Of a stretch of DNA of 64,000 bases, positions 21,000 to 32,159 are shown piece after piece (position 1 is the stretch's first letter; each line of letters starts with the position of its first letter). The notes below the pieces were generated by a model, which was not told the origin of the DNA, ran no database searches, and worked only from the letters and a program-made list of their open reading frames with translations. Made by a program: the position numbers and the translations under genes. The stretch spans positions 177,291,730 through 177,355,729 of the forward strand of contig NC_047085.1 of assembly GCF_902459505.1 (NCBI RefSeq), read 5' to 3'. This DNA comes from Geotrypetes seraphini (taxonomy: Eukaryota > Chordata > Amphibia > Gymnophiona > Dermophiidae).

Positions 21000-21260
21000 C
21001 TGCTATTAGAGTGTACCAGCGTTTGAAGAAAAATAAACTTCAAAGTTAAAAAATTAGCCAAATATCTGCCTGAATATGAGGAGCTCCACAATCACCCAAC
21101 CATTTCAGTTGCCTTCAAGTTCCGGAATCAATATATTACATATATTAAAAAAGGAGAAAGGAAGACCAAACGGCGAAGAGAGACATTGAAAAGAAGATTG
21201 TGCTGGAAGCAAAAACACACAGTAAAAACTATGCACTCCCTTCCCCCTTTTCCTCCTAGT
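21000..21260 (-). mobile_element. Probable 5' region of the L1
   Basis: This lies directly upstream (minus sense) of the ORF1 start and is not coding. The 5' end is not marked by any signal I can see. Confidence 0.35.
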
Positions 21261-21269
21261 TTCATGTCA

Positions 21270-21405
21270 GTCAGGTTTGTAACTACCCCTCAATAATTTT
21301 AAAAGTGTAATTTTAATCTTTTTTTAGATATTATTAATTTTATTGTAAACCATTTAGATATGTATGATTGACAGTATATCAAGAAACTATTAAACTAACT
21401 TGAAA
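21270..21405 (+). repeat. L2-type 3' tail
   Basis: 'ttgtaaaccatttagatatg' then 'gacagtatatcaagaaacta' is the common L2/SINE tail (tgtaaaccgctta...ggcggtatatcaa). Confidence 0.45.
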
Positions 21406-21863
21406 TGACCGAGGGATAAAAGGGGTTCTCAGAGAAGACAAGGCTGTAGCAGAGAGATTAAATGAATTCTTTGCCTCGGTCTTCACCGAGGAAGATGTGG
21501 GGGAGTTACCGGTTCCAGAAATGGTATTCAATTCTGATGAATCATAGAATCTCAAACAAATCTCTCTAACACTTGATGATGTAATGGGTCAATTTGATAA
21601 ATTGAACAGTAGCAAATTGCCTGGACCGGATAGTATACATCCCAGAATGTTGATAGAATTGAAAAATGAACTTACAGAGCTATTGTTAGTAATTTGAAAT
21701 TTTTCTTTATAATCCAGCATAGCATTGGAAGACTGGATGGTGGTCAACATGCTGCTGATTTTTAAAAAGGTTCCAGAGGTGATACAGGAAACTATAGACC
21801 GGTGAGTCTGATATCAGTGTTCGGTAAAATGGTAACAAAATGAACAAAATGATAGAACATATA
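21406..21863 (+). mobile_element. CR1 LINE reverse transcriptase fragment, continued after a MITE at 22590
   Basis: Plus-strand translation gives AVAERLNEFFASVFTEEDVG, then SKLPGPDSIHPRMLIELKNE and a decayed ALEDWMVVNMLLIFKK, matching the start of the CR1 RT (compare SPGPDGIHPRILKEL at 61.4 kb). Stops and frame changes are present. The Tigger-like MITE at 21864 interrupts it; 22590-22830 beyond holds the CR1 3' end (LPENMVKSVSLAEFKKGF-like), so the middle of ORF2 was already lost. Confidence 0.8.
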
Positions 21864-22587
21864 CAGTGGTACCTTGGTTTACGAGCATAATTCTTCCAGA
21901 AGCATGCTCATAATCCAAAGTGCTCGTATATCAAAGCACATGTCCCCATAGGCCGAAATGTAAAATGAAACAATTTGTTCCACAACCAAGGTTTACTATG
22001 GTGGCCCAGGGGTGGGAACCTGCCTGTGGGTGCTGCAACCCTTGCAGTGTGGTGGTTTCCTTTCCCTGGGGTCTCCGTGGGGCTCTCCTCCCTCTTCGGC
22101 CGATGCCTCTGCCGTCCACCAGCACCTCCCGGCTTCCAATTCAAGCTGGCCGCCATCCTGCAGACGCATGCGCTGGACCTCTGAACTCCCCCGTCAAGCC
22201 GGCGCTGCTCCAACAACACGTGCACCATGTACAAGCACGAAGGACGTCCTGCATGCTTGTACGTGGTCACGCACGTGTTGTTGGAGCGGTGCTGGCTTGA
22301 CGGGGGAGTTCAGAGGTCCTGCGCATGCGTCTGGAGGATGGCAGCCTTGAATCGGAAGCCGGGAGGCGCTGGTGGACGGCAGAGGCATCAGCCGAAGAGG
22401 GAGGAGAGCCGCATGAGGACCCTGGGGAAAGGAAACCACCACAGGCAGGTACCAACCCCTGGGCCACCATAGTGAGAGCTCATGTAGTGAGTCAACACTC
22501 GTTTTGTGAGATGAAAGTTTGCTTAGTGTTTTGCTCGTCTTGCAAAACACTCACAAACCGGGTTACTCGCAAACCCAGGTTCCACTG
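21864..22587. mobile_element. Tigger/pogo-like MITE with a giant internal palindrome
   Basis: CAGTGGTACCTTGGTTTACG at the left and ...AAACCCAGGTTCCACTG at the right are flanked by TA (21862-21863, 22588-22589). Between 22000 and 22470 nearly the whole payload is an inverted repeat with arms of about 200 bp or more: for example ctgaactcccccgtcaagcc pairs with ggcttgacgggggagttcag, centred near 22240. The payload differs from that of the 16.6 and 54.4 kb copies. Confidence 0.85.
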
Positions 22588-22589
22588 TA

Positions 22590-22830
22590 CTGTACATACA
22601 CATGGATTAATGATTTGTTGCCAGAGAATATGGTGAAATCAGTTAGCTTAGCAGAGTTTAAAAAAGGTTTTGGCTAATTTCCTAAAAGAGAAGTCCCTAG
22701 GCCATTATTGAGATGGCTTGGGAAAGTCCACTGCTTGTTCCTAGGATAGGCAGTGCGGAGTCTATTTTACTACTTGGGATCTTGCTAGGTACTTGGAACC
22801 TGAGTTTGCCTCTGTGAGAGGATGAAGTGG
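22590..22830 (+). mobile_element. CR1 LINE 3' end
   Basis: 'gagaatatggtgaaatcagt', 'aaaaaggttttggctaattt' and 'aagtccactgcttgttccta' are the 3' terminal part of a CR1 subfamily also seen at 28.7, 32.0 and 49.9 kb. Confidence 0.7.
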
Positions 22831-23825
22831 AGGGTAGGATAGGTGAGGTAGAAAAGTCTCCCCTTCTCACCCTGGTTGGTATTTTTCTGTATTTGGTTGT
22901 TGGAGAGGGATTGTGACATGGGGACCAAGGGTTTGGATATGGCAGATCTGTAGGTGGAGAGGGTTTTTTTTGTTGTTGTTAAGGGGTTGGGGCAGTTGCA
23001 GCATTGGTGAGTGGCTCATTATTGGTACCAGTTTTGGATAGGTTAAAAATGTGTTCTGATAATAGTGAAACTGAACCGGTCATTCATGGGTTGTACCTAC
23101 ATAACTTTAGGCGTCATGCACAGTATTTGGGGGTAATTGTATTTCATTCTACATCATCATTAAGAATAGGAGGCTTAATTAACTACAGTTCATAAAGTTT
23201 TATTTACAGTATTTATTTTTTAAATATGAATAATCTAAATGCATCACATATTATTAAGAGTGAGTCTTGTAGAGCAAACACTACTTAGAGAAGGTACTAC
23301 AGACCCCATCTTAGTTGTTCAGAAACATGATTATCAGCAATGCAGGAATAACACAGTTGACAATGTAGCAACAATGTCCTTATTGCGCAGGTACATAATG
23401 TATTACCTCATAGTTTATACATTTTCTTAGAAGAAGGATGATACCGCTTGCTATAAGTAAAAGTAAAAGCATAAAAACTACAAAGACATTACTGATGGAA
23501 AAGAAGTCAGCTACCATATACTGTATATCCCTATCACAAGAAAAGCATCATAGGAGCTAGAACAAAAATGTAATTCTAAAATGTGTCAAGAGTGTAAACA
23601 ATGTGCTATTTTAAGAGCAATATCAGAGAAGCTCAGAACGCAAACATGTCTATCAAAGAAAGATTGTCGACAGTCTGTAATAATATGCCTATTTAATCAT
23701 TTTTAAGGGATAAAGCTACTAAAAAAAAACCCTCTGGGTTAAATTCTTATGAGTTGATATTCAAAGCCATTTCACCAGCCAGACCATCTCTTGACTGGTT
23801 AAATCACTTATTCAGGGCTAACCAC
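22831..23825. other. Unassigned DNA
   Basis: No gene, clear TIR or shared repeat was recognised, apart from simple T/G runs near 22965. Confidence 0.35.
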
Positions 23826-23955
23826 TAATACAGAATACAGCTGCCAGATTAATTACTGGGACATCAAAATATGATCACATCACTCCTGTGTTGAAAAAAA
23901 AAGTACACTGGTTACCCATTGAATTTTGAATCGAGTACAACATTTTGACAATAAT
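23826..23955 (+). mobile_element. L2-type LINE fragment
   Basis: The plus strand reads QNTAARLITGTSKYDHITPV then HWLPIEF and IEYNILTIIHNE, an L2-group post-RT box with one stop and an A-run expansion. Confidence 0.7.
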
Positions 23956-23959
23956 ACAC

Positions 23960-24105
23960 AATGAGGTTCATAATCGAAATGTAAATATGTCTAAAAACCC
24001 ACCTAAATCGTTACTTGGACAATCTAAAAGACAGGTCAGCCAAGTGCCGGTAATCGAAATGGGTTTTAGACCTATCTAACAAGCCAATTGAGCCCCTTAT
24101 AATAT
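23960..24105. repeat. Fragment of the 'cataatcgaaa' TIR element family
   Basis: 'ttcataatcgaaatgtaaat' followed by 'gtctaaaaacccacctaaat' and, near 24050, 'cggtaatcgaaatgggtttt' recalls the terminal region of the element at 59024-63989. Confidence 0.5.
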
Positions 24106-24315
24106 AAATGCATTTCAAAAGTTTCAGAATGGGGTCCCCTTGGTTGTCATTGAAGAAAAACCAGCAAAGGATAGCACAGCAGGAAAGAAATGCTGCTTGC
24201 GGATTCCCCAGCTGCCTGGAGAATGATGTCAGAGGATGGGAAGAGTACACACTGCTCTGGCCTCCTCCAGCCAACCATTCTTTCTGCTTGCAACTATCTT
24301 ACTAGGACCTTGGCA

Positions 24316-24392
24316 TAAATTGAGAGGGCCCCTTCTAAATGTTTAGGCCCTAGGCACAGGCCTAGTTTGCCTATGCATTAATCCTACCCTGC
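24316..24392. repeat. Solo end of the hAT element family seen at 47.7 kb
   Basis: 'ggccctaggcacaggcctag' followed by 'tttgcctatgcat...ccctg' matches the right terminus of 47720-48586 (ggccctaggctgaagcctag ... ccctg). Confidence 0.55.
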
Positions 24393-24394
24393 AG

Positions 24395-24850
24395 GTCACC
24401 GTCACCTTTTAAACCTATTTGGTCACCTTAAGATTATCACATACAATCACACCCAAGTCCCTGTCGTGCACATGTTCTTCACCCCATAAACTTTACCGTT
24501 CCTTCAGGTTTTTGCAGCCCAAATGCATGACCTTGCATTTCTTAGCATTAAATTTTAGCTGTCAAATTTCAGACCATTCTTCAAGATTCGCTAGTTCTTT
24601 CTTCATGTTATTCACACCATCCAGAGTGTCTACTCTGGTGCAGATTTTGGTATCATCTGGAAAGTGGCAAATCTTACCCGACAGCCCTTCAACAATATCA
24701 TTTAAAAAATGTTCAAAAGAACAGAACCTTAAGGCACATCCCTTTCTTCAGAGCGATCTCTACTGACCACTGCCCTCTATCGCCTTCCACTCAACCAGTT
24801 CCTGACCCAGGCCATTATTCAATATTCTATGTTGGAGCCCAGACATGGCT
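24395..24850 (-). mobile_element. CR1 LINE reverse transcriptase fragment
   Basis: The minus strand reads the RT catalytic region in decayed form: an 'ELVEWKAIEGSGQ'-like stretch, then DDTKICTRVDTLDGVNNMKK, ELANLEEWSEI and QLKFNAKKCKVMHLGCKN, and LGVIV. This aligns with FADDTKLSNRV...FNVEKCKVLHIG at 62.0-62.2 kb. Stops break it. It is a different CR1 subfamily from the young copy. Confidence 0.8.
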
Positions 24851-25518
24851 TAGCATTGAATATTAGTGAATAAATCTGGTGGCAGATAAAAAATCACTCA
24901 TCACACCTAGCTTAATATTTACCCCCTAGAGTTTTTTTTTTGTTGTTGTTTTTAATTTCCTCTCTTATCTCTAATATGTGCACTTGACACTGAGCATATA
25001 TTCTAATATACAATGTACAGTATGTATGGAGCTTTTTTAATTTGTTTTTTGATTGTCTTGTAATCTATATTCAGATATTGCTTGATGTGTTTCTGTTAGA
25101 AAAGTGTAATAATAAAAATAATAAAATGAATTCTACGAAGCACAAGGTTCTCGTGCTTTCAAGTTGCTTGAGATTTCCTTTCAAGCTAATGCAATGTAAC
25201 CACAAGTGAAAATTGCTTTAAAGAACGTTTGACCTTTTTATGCAAAAGCCATTTCAAATTTTGCATTTTCATCTACGATTCTGCAAGAAAATACTGAAAA
25301 GCAAAGTATAAAGGAAGTGTCACACATATTGTTCTCATACTGAAACAAATAATTATTATGAAAGCTACTGTATGCAAATTCATTTGCACTTTTGCTCAAC
25401 CAACTGTGGAAGAACAATGCCTCTCTTTGTGCAGAAGATTGTCCATAATAATAGCACTGCATTTGAACTGAAGGCTCTCTCTAACAAAATTATCTTACAT
25501 TTTTATCAAAATAAAGAC
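24851..25518. other. Unassigned AT-rich DNA
   Basis: No gene or repeat recognised. An AT-rich tail-like end (aataataaaaataataaaat) lies near 25110. Confidence 0.35.
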
Positions 25519-25521
25519 TTT

Positions 25522-25679
25522 GGGCTCCTTTTACTAAGGTGCGCTAGCGTTTTTAGCGCGCACTAACCATGTGCTAAATGAAAAATACTAACATAAGCTC
25601 TATGGAGGCGTTAGCGTTTAGCGCGTGCGGTATTGTAGCGCGCGCTAAAACCGCTAGCACACCTTAGTATAAGGAACCC
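25522..25679. mobile_element. Hairpin MITE, TTA/TTT-target family
   Basis: GGGCTCCTTTTACTAAGG at the start, cttagtataaggaaccc at the end, with TTT flanking both sides. The 158-bp palindrome is very similar to the 8401-8566 copy, including the shared 'ctatggaggcgttagcgttt' centre. Confidence 0.85.
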
Positions 25680-26214
25680 TTTAATTCACATCTATTTTCC
25701 TTTGTTAATCACAGAATGGGTTTGCTATGAGCAGGTTTATAGCTTTGTTTCTTAAGTGCTAGTGCCACTTAGGGAAACAGAAACCTGTTAAATAATAATT
25801 TAAATAAATTAAAAGCATTTCCCTTATGAGTCCAACACAGATCAAAATTGTATTCATTTTATTACTTCTACTTATTATGCCATTCTTCCAGACAGGGCTT
25901 ATGGCTGTTTAACAGCTTCTTGAAATCTCCTATTGAATATCTTTTTAACTCTGGAATATTTCAAAGACCTCAGACTGTTCAGTCAAAAATCACTACCATA
26001 TTTTGAATGAGCATAAATATTTTCAAATAATGGAAAAAAATAGCACTAAAGACTAGCTCCCCAAAAAATAATAAGCATAGAAGAATTTAGGGGTGAGAGT
26101 GGAAAGAGCTTGGATAGTGTGAATTCTTCCTTAACTGACCTGTCTCGGTGGGAGTGTAAGCGAGGATTCAGATGGTGTGGATACAGTAGGTTGGGAACTT
26201 CCTTCAGCTTCAAC
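25680..26214. other. Unassigned AT-rich DNA
   Basis: No coding frame or repeat with a partner in the window was found. Confidence 0.35.
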
Positions 26215-26600
26215 ATTCTTTTTTTGTATATCTTTATTGAATTTTCAAACTACAAATGTGTAACAAGTAATTCATATACATATAATATTACAGGAAAAGC
26301 ACAATAAACTTCTCAGACATTAATGTACAATTATATTTTCCCCACCCTCCCACCTACTATTCAAATAAAATAAAAACCTTCAAGAAACTATCCATAAATT
26401 CCCTAAAATAAATTCCAGTGCAACTCCTTCTTCCCCCCCTCCCCTCGGATGTGTATGTTTACAGGTCAATGAAATAAAATCAGTTATCATTCCTTACAAA
26501 ATTTAGCCAATGGCTCCCAAACATCCATAAAATTCCTGTAATGTCCCTGCTGTATGGCCATGAAATGTTCCATTTTAAAAATACATTCTTTGTCGAGGTG
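26215..26600 (-). mobile_element. L1-clade LINE 3' end
   Basis: On the minus strand KMEHFMAIQQGHYRNFMDVW then EPLAKFC is the extreme C-terminus of this L1 family (KMERFIAIQKG...FQDVWEPL at 45.5 kb), followed by a ~350-bp 3' UTR with a G-rich run and 'tcaataaagatatacaaaaa' at the tail (plus 26215-26240). Strongly 5' truncated. Confidence 0.8.
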
Positions 26601-26862
26601 GGCCAGGGAGAGGAAAGGAGATTGGTTGTGGCAGTGCTTTGATGCTCTGTGTGTTTCAGTGTTGGTAATGAGTTGGGATTACCAGATTTTACTATTGTAA
26701 AATCCAGATGCATGGCTCCGCCCACAGGCCCACACAGTGCCACCTAGCCCCATCATGTTCTGCCCAAGTCATGCCCAAGATCATGAGGAATAGTATGCTT
26801 TGGCTGTTGGTGCTGAAATTATTCTCTGATTTCCATGTAAATACTCAATTAAGTTAAAGACT

Positions 26863-26967
26863 AGCCATTTACAAAGCCGCGCTAGCGGCTGCGCTGCGCT
26901 AATGGTCCCGAAGCCCATAGAGGCTGTTAAAGGGCTTTGGGGCTAGCGCGGCTTTGTAAAAGAGGCC
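26863..26967. mobile_element. Short hairpin MITE (gccgcgctagcg)
   Basis: 'tttacaaagccgcgctagcg' pairs with 'gctagcgcggctttgtaaaa'. 105 bp, with 'aagcccatagaggct' as centre. Related in style to the TTA family but with different arms. Confidence 0.65.
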
Positions 26968-28380
26968 GTATATATTTTTTGAGTATGAACAATTTAAAAT
27001 GAACTGGAGTAATGAATTCTTCTTTAAAGTAACTGTGGGGGGCATGGTTGGTTTAAATACTGTATAATTGTGTAAGGCAGTTAGGCTATTGTTGTATGAG
27101 TTTTACTGTACTTCCTGCTGTGTTTGATTAGCATCTATGATTTTCTTCATAATTGGAAGATCCTTTTTATGTATAAATAATTCCATTCTTTCCCATGACC
27201 CTATAGTAATTATGTTCTCTTTCTTTTTTCTGGGTTTTTTTTTTTTTTTAAACATTTTGATATAATGTTTTGTGCCTTTATAATAGCTGTTTCATTATCC
27301 TTCAAAGGGAATATCTCAGATACAATTTAGAGAGACATATTAAGGGCAGATATGCCTATAAAGCCTACTCGGACAACTCTGTACAACTTCCAATTCAGAA
27401 ATGCTCTGACAATAACTAATTTCTTTATAATGTCACTGGGGTACTAATAGTTAAATATTAGTGGAAGTCAGAAAAATATTAGAGTTCAAATAAAAGAACT
27501 GTCTTCTCATTCAAATTGGTAACCAAACTTCAGGATTGCAACCGTCACGTTTGAAAGTCACTCAGAGGTATAGAGTTCTTCAAGAAGAGAGTTGCGCCCT
27601 CTAGTGATGAACCAAAGTATATTTTTCAGTCGTTGCAACTTTATTAGTTCTGGTTACGCTCCAAGTTTGATTACAAAAGTAAATAAATAAATAAATGTCT
27701 TTACAGTCTTTCAAACACTTGTATGAAAATACTTTGTTTTTTCTTATCTTTACAAATCTTTTCAAATGAACATCGCTCTGTGAGAAAATTGAGAGCAGCT
27801 TGATAATTCAGTTTATAACAGGTTCGGGGTCTCTACGTGGCCCCGTTTCGATTCCTTCTTCAGGAGACCCTATTGTATGTAAATTGAAAAACCTTTTCAA
27901 TGCTGATAGAATGCTTCAAGTTTGCGATGTGGTAACATCGTCAAAAGAACGCTGTCGGTGCTGTGAATTTAAACTGTCAGAGAAAACATAGCATCAGCTG
28001 TCTGACAATAACTAATGCAGGTTCCTGCACGGACTCCCCGATCAATAGTAAAGCAGACTTTCTGTTAACCGGAACTCAAGCAACCAGCAAAAAAATATAT
28101 ATATCAAAGAAATACCATAATACTTTAAACAAAAATGAAAATAAAATCAATTTCTGCCAGAAATGTAAGTGTAAACTTGGCACGCCACACCTGACTAGGC
28201 CCACACTTTGCCTATCACATGTCCGGTAGTTTGTCTGGAACAGTTTATGGTATGGCATAGTATGGGGTATTGTATTAGTTAGGCCTATTTTTAATAGTAA
28301 CTCTCAAGCAACCAGAAACAACATTTATCTGGCATCTATCAATCCCCATGGGTGCCGGTTAACTGAGAGTCTACTGTACA
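26968..28380. other. Mostly unassigned DNA with a dispersed short motif
   Basis: 27822-27870 contains, on the minus strand, 'tcctgaagaaggaatcgaaa' then 'cggggccacgtagagacccc', a motif shared in form with 38826-38864 and 39481-39531. The remainder shows no gene. Confidence 0.35.
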
Positions 28381-28382
28381 TA

Positions 28383-28620
28383 TACTAGTGCTGTCAAAGT
28401 TGGATTACTGTAATGCTTTATTCAGGTTCATTCAAGGAGGTTGTAGATTACATAGAATACAGAATCTTATATTTTGTGAATTCTAATCATTGGGATCATG
28501 TTTCTTCATTATTGTCTCAGTGGATACAGTTTAAGATCTTATGTTTGGTCTTTAAATCCCTTTATAGAATATGTCTTATGTGCATGAAAGGGTTCTTGGA
28601 GACTTGTGTTATGGGGCTAC
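28383..28620 (+). mobile_element. L2-type LINE fragment
   Basis: LSKLDYCNALFRF at 28390 and WDHVSSLLSQWIQFKILCLV (frame from 28413) are the LDYCN and HWLP..FKIL boxes of L2 ORF2, in two frames. Confidence 0.6.
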
Positions 28621-28629
28621 TAAGCAGTA

Positions 28630-28990
28630 TATTTAAAACAAATCAAAGAAAATATTTGTTCACACAACATGTAATTAAACTCTGGAATTCATTGCTGGAG
28701 AATGTGGTGAAATCAGCTTAGCAGGGTTTAAAAAAAACATTTGGATAATTTCCTAAAAGAGAAGTCTATAGGTCATTATTGAGACGGATTGGGGAAAGCT
28801 ACTGTTTGTGCCTAGGATAAGCAGCATAAAATCTGTTATACTATTTGGGATCTAGCTATCTATTATACTATCTGTTATACTATTTGGGTTATACTATTTG
28901 GGATCTAGGTATCTGGGACCTGGGTTGGCCACTGTTGGAAACAGGATACTGGGCTTGATGGACCTTCGGTCTGTCCCAGTATGGCAATTC
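28630..28990 (+). mobile_element. CR1 LINE 3' end
   Basis: YLFTQHVIKLWNSLLENVVK is the CR1 C-terminal box (compare KFFFTQRVVDTWNTLPKEV). The 3' UTR contains 'gatggaccttcggtctgtcc' and the tail cttatgttctta. A short local duplication (atctgttatactatttggg) lies at 28837-28915. Confidence 0.8.
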
Positions 28991-29241
28991 TTATGTTCTT
29001 AACTAATGAAGTGGTAAAAGCAGAGAGATGTATTGTATGCTCAGAAAAGCTTTCAGATTTTTCTGGGCTCTAGGAGAGCAAAGTCCAAGTTTATCAATGT
29101 TATATAACATTATCAATGTATGGCTGACTTAACCTATTGTCCATGGAAAGCCCTTGTCAGATGTAAGTAACTTCACTTGACTAAAAACCATCTGTGTGCT
29201 GCCAGAGAGGGAAAATATGCTGCCTTGGTATTACCTTAAGG

Positions 29242-29416
29242 CAGGGGTGTCCAATGTCGGTCCTCGAGGGCCGCAGTCCAGTCGGGTTTTCAGGATTTCC
29301 CCAATGAATATGCATGAGATCTATTTGCATGCACTGCTTTCAATGCATATTCATTGGGGAAATCCTGAAAACCCGACTGGACTGCGGCCCTCGAGGACCG
29401 ACATTGGACACCCCTG
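29242..29416. mobile_element. hAT-type MITE with perfect arms and 8-bp duplication
   Basis: A 175-bp element starting CAGGGGTGTCCAATGTCGGT and ending with the exact complement. The terminal 74 bp of each arm match without error by eye. CCTTAAGG occurs on both sides (29234-29241, 29417-29424), an 8-bp duplication that is itself a palindrome. Identical arms suggest a recent insertion or strong conversion. Confidence 0.9.
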
Positions 29417-29599
29417 CCTTAAGGTATCCTTGTGCAGAGAAAGCATAAGCATTGGCATCGGTCCTCCTTGGAGCACAAACATTGGAGCTGAGCAGACACA
29501 TCTATCTACTGAAGAGGAATATCATCTGCATCATCATGTCTGGCAACAGTAGAAGGGATCTTACTCATGTGTTTCAGACAGCAAAAGCCTAAAATCCAG

Positions 29600-29730
29600 T
29601 CAATGTACGCAGGTAGGGCTAGTCTCAGTTAGGGCATTGGTTTTTGACCAGAGGGCCGCCGCGTGAGCGGACTGCTGGGCATGATGGACTGCCGGTCTGA
29701 CCCAGCAGCGGCAATTCTTAAGTTCTTATG
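29600..29730 (+). mobile_element. CR1 LINE 3' end, same subfamily as the 59-63 kb copy
   Basis: 'gagggccgccgcgtgagcgg' then 'gatggactgccggtctgacc' and the tail 'ttcttaagttcttatgttc' match the 3' UTR of the long CR1 (62920-63015). Only the last ~130 bp remain. Confidence 0.8.
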
Positions 29731-30200
29731 TTCAATATTTCTCCTCCTTCCCTGTAAAACTTGGGGTGGGATTTGACTGGATCCAGGCAAATATGAGAAA
29801 CGTGAGGTGCCTATCCCAGAGCACAATGATATCTATCATTTGACTCTGGAGATGCCCCAAGAGAGAATATAGCCTTGCAGTGTGTGATGGAGGTGGATGA
29901 AGAAAGGACTCTGCTGGAAAAGGAAGCAGAGAGCCTCGCTCATGAGCATGGTAAAGACTTGCATTTCATACTCTCATGTGATATGAGATGGTGAGATGCT
30001 CCTCTCTCACTTCCTTTGATTCACCTCATGGGATTTGAGTAAGGGGCACTTCTTATTAAAGCTTATTACAGTAATATAAAGTTATTTTATTGGCAGAACA
30101 CTTAGTTCCTTTGCTCTATGTGGAGATTTGCATTTTTTTTTATGCTTCCCATACTTTTTATTGCTGACCATATTTAGCACTTGAAAATTCACATAACTCC
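29731..30200. other. Unassigned DNA
   Basis: No gene or repeat recognised. Confidence 0.35.
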
Positions 30201-30204
30201 AGCC

Positions 30205-30484
30205 TCCTGCCAAAGCAAATGTAATGAGACAAATTTTTCCCTGCCCCGAGGGAACTCATTTTCCTGTCCCGTTCCTGGAAGTTCTTTTCCTGTCCCTGCC
30301 CCATTCCTGGAAGCTCCATCCTCATCTGCACAAGCCTCAAACACTTTAAAATCACAAGTGTTTGAGGCTTGTGTGGTTAAGGCAGAGCTTACAGGAATGG
30401 GGCAGCGACAAAACTCAAGAGAACAAGTTGGGGAAATTGAGTTCCTGCAGGGACAGGGGACAAATTTGTCCCCGTATCATTCTC
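30205..30484. mobile_element. Palindromic MITE (gacaaatttgtcccc arms)
   Basis: 'gacaaatttttccctgcccc' at the left pairs with 'ggggacaaatttgtccccg' at the right, 'gaactcattttcctgtccc' with 'ggggaaattgagttcc', and the centre caagcctcaaacactt/aagtgtttgaggcttg is a perfect 16-bp stem (30338-30374). Confidence 0.65.
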
Positions 30485-30489
30485 AAATG

Positions 30490-31055
30490 GGGAGGAGGAA
30501 AGCCACATTGCTATTCAAAATTTTGAAAATAATCTAGAGGCCAGCCTGATACTTATCATGTTTTCTATATTTATTAACCTAGTAGTTTTCAGTCATAAAG
30601 TTATGTCTTTGTTCAAGTAATTATTGTCTGAAGTGCTCCTCTTTCAATCAGCTTTTCCATTATGTCTGTGCTAAATCAGTACAGAATGAATGGAGACAGA
30701 AAAAATAGTCTCAAGAGCTTCACCCTTTAAGGGTATCATGCAGCCTCGAATATTCAGTATTTTTCTCTGTCTCCAGGCAGATGGATCATGCAGCTCCTTC
30801 TTGGTGCTTGACTGGTAGCTCCTGACTTGGCTACTTTCAGGTGACAGTTGAGCAAAGGCTTTTGCTGGTCATCTCTGCTTAGGTTATAGTCTGAACTTCC
30901 TCATTGAGCTTGGATGACACCTGGTGGTTCCAGGTCCCTCATTCCCCAGTTTGGGTGACATCTGGTGGTGCTGTGTCACTCCCCTCCAGCTCTGCTCTTG
31001 ACCTCTGAGGTGACTTTGGAGTGTGAAATGAGGCAAATGTTTTTTTTAGAGCTGC
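30490..31055. other. Unassigned DNA, possibly the upstream part of the L2
   Basis: No recognisable domain; it precedes the L2 C-terminus. Confidence 0.3.
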
Positions 31056-31059
31056 ACGT

Positions 31060-31606
31060 AAATGCTCCTACAGCCACTTCATCCATAAGCTTTGGAATCA
31101 TTTGCTCATGCAATTCAGATATCTGGACTCCCTAACGACTTTCTGAAAGGCAGTAAAGACCTTCTGCTTCTGTAAACTGCTCCGGGCCTGAAATTATTTA
31201 TGAGGAACCAGGACAATGAAGTCTTCAAGTGATAAGAACAGATTTATGAACTGCTTGACCTCCCTTCTAATTACCTCAAACATGCTTTTCAGTCCATGCC
31301 CTGCTATGCTCTCTGTGTTTCCAGAGTCTCGACCCCCTAAACTATGTAGGCCCTTGCCTCACCTGATTCCTCTCTGTACATGATAACATGTTAGCCTCAC
31401 CTTGTACCTAGATCCTATGCCTACGGAATCTGTGCATTGTTCCTTGAAGATAAATTGTTAGCCTTTAATATTCTACCTAGGTCCCCCTGTTATTCTGTCA
31501 CCCTCCCATTTTTTTCTGTTAGCTCATTCTCAGAACCTGTGCTTGTTCTTCTGTTACCTGCCCTGAGCTTTCTGGGAGGGCGGGAAATAAAATGAAATAA
31601 ATAAAT
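31060..31606 (+). mobile_element. L2-type LINE 3' end
   Basis: LWNHLLMQFRYLDSLTTF then KAVKTFCFCK is the L2 C-terminal box. A long 3' UTR follows, ending 'ccctgagctttctgggaggg' and an (AAATAAAT) end at 31606. Confidence 0.7.
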
Positions 31607-31954
31607 GTACATGGCAGTTTTCTAAACAACAAGTATGTATTTACTCCTCCTGCTTCTAATTTATTTCATTGAGGTAAGTCATTATTTTTTTTTTTTTCTT
31701 GCTTGCTGGTTAGACATGAAGCTTTCTCGCCTGTAATTTAAATGTGTTTTGAGTTTTTAATCACTGGTAACCGAAAAAGAATTATGCTATTGCTGCCTTT
31801 CCAGTGTTTTGGCTTTCAGCTTGGCAGTTTTCTTTTCTCCTCCCTGGTGTTTGTTTTCAAAAGGCAGATTTTATTTTTCCTGCTGTCATTTGCCTCAGAA
31901 TGTTGGCAGTTTCCTTTATGACTGATCAGTCTGTGGTGAGCATGGTTTTTGTTT

Positions 31955-32120
31955 AGCAGGATTAAAAAAGGTTTGGTTAATTTCCTAAAAGAAAAGACCA
32001 CAAGCCATTATTAAGGTGGGAAATTCCACTGCTTATTCCTATGGTAAGTAGCATCAAATCTGTTTTACTCTTTTAGGATCGAGCCTGGTACAGTACTTGT
32101 GAACTGGATTGGCCACAAGT
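31955..32120 (+). mobile_element. CR1 LINE 3' end
   Basis: 'aaaaaaggtttggttaattt', 'attccactgcttattcctat' and 'gaactggattggccacaagt' match the CR1 tail seen at 22.7 and 49.9 kb. Confidence 0.65.
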
Positions 32121-32159
32121 TCCTGGCAACTCATGGTTAACTCTGTACAGTTTTTATTT

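Noticed and set aside
21908-22636. Overlapping frames of 60-126 codons on both strands
   Set aside because: They mirror each other across the large GC-rich palindrome of a MITE.
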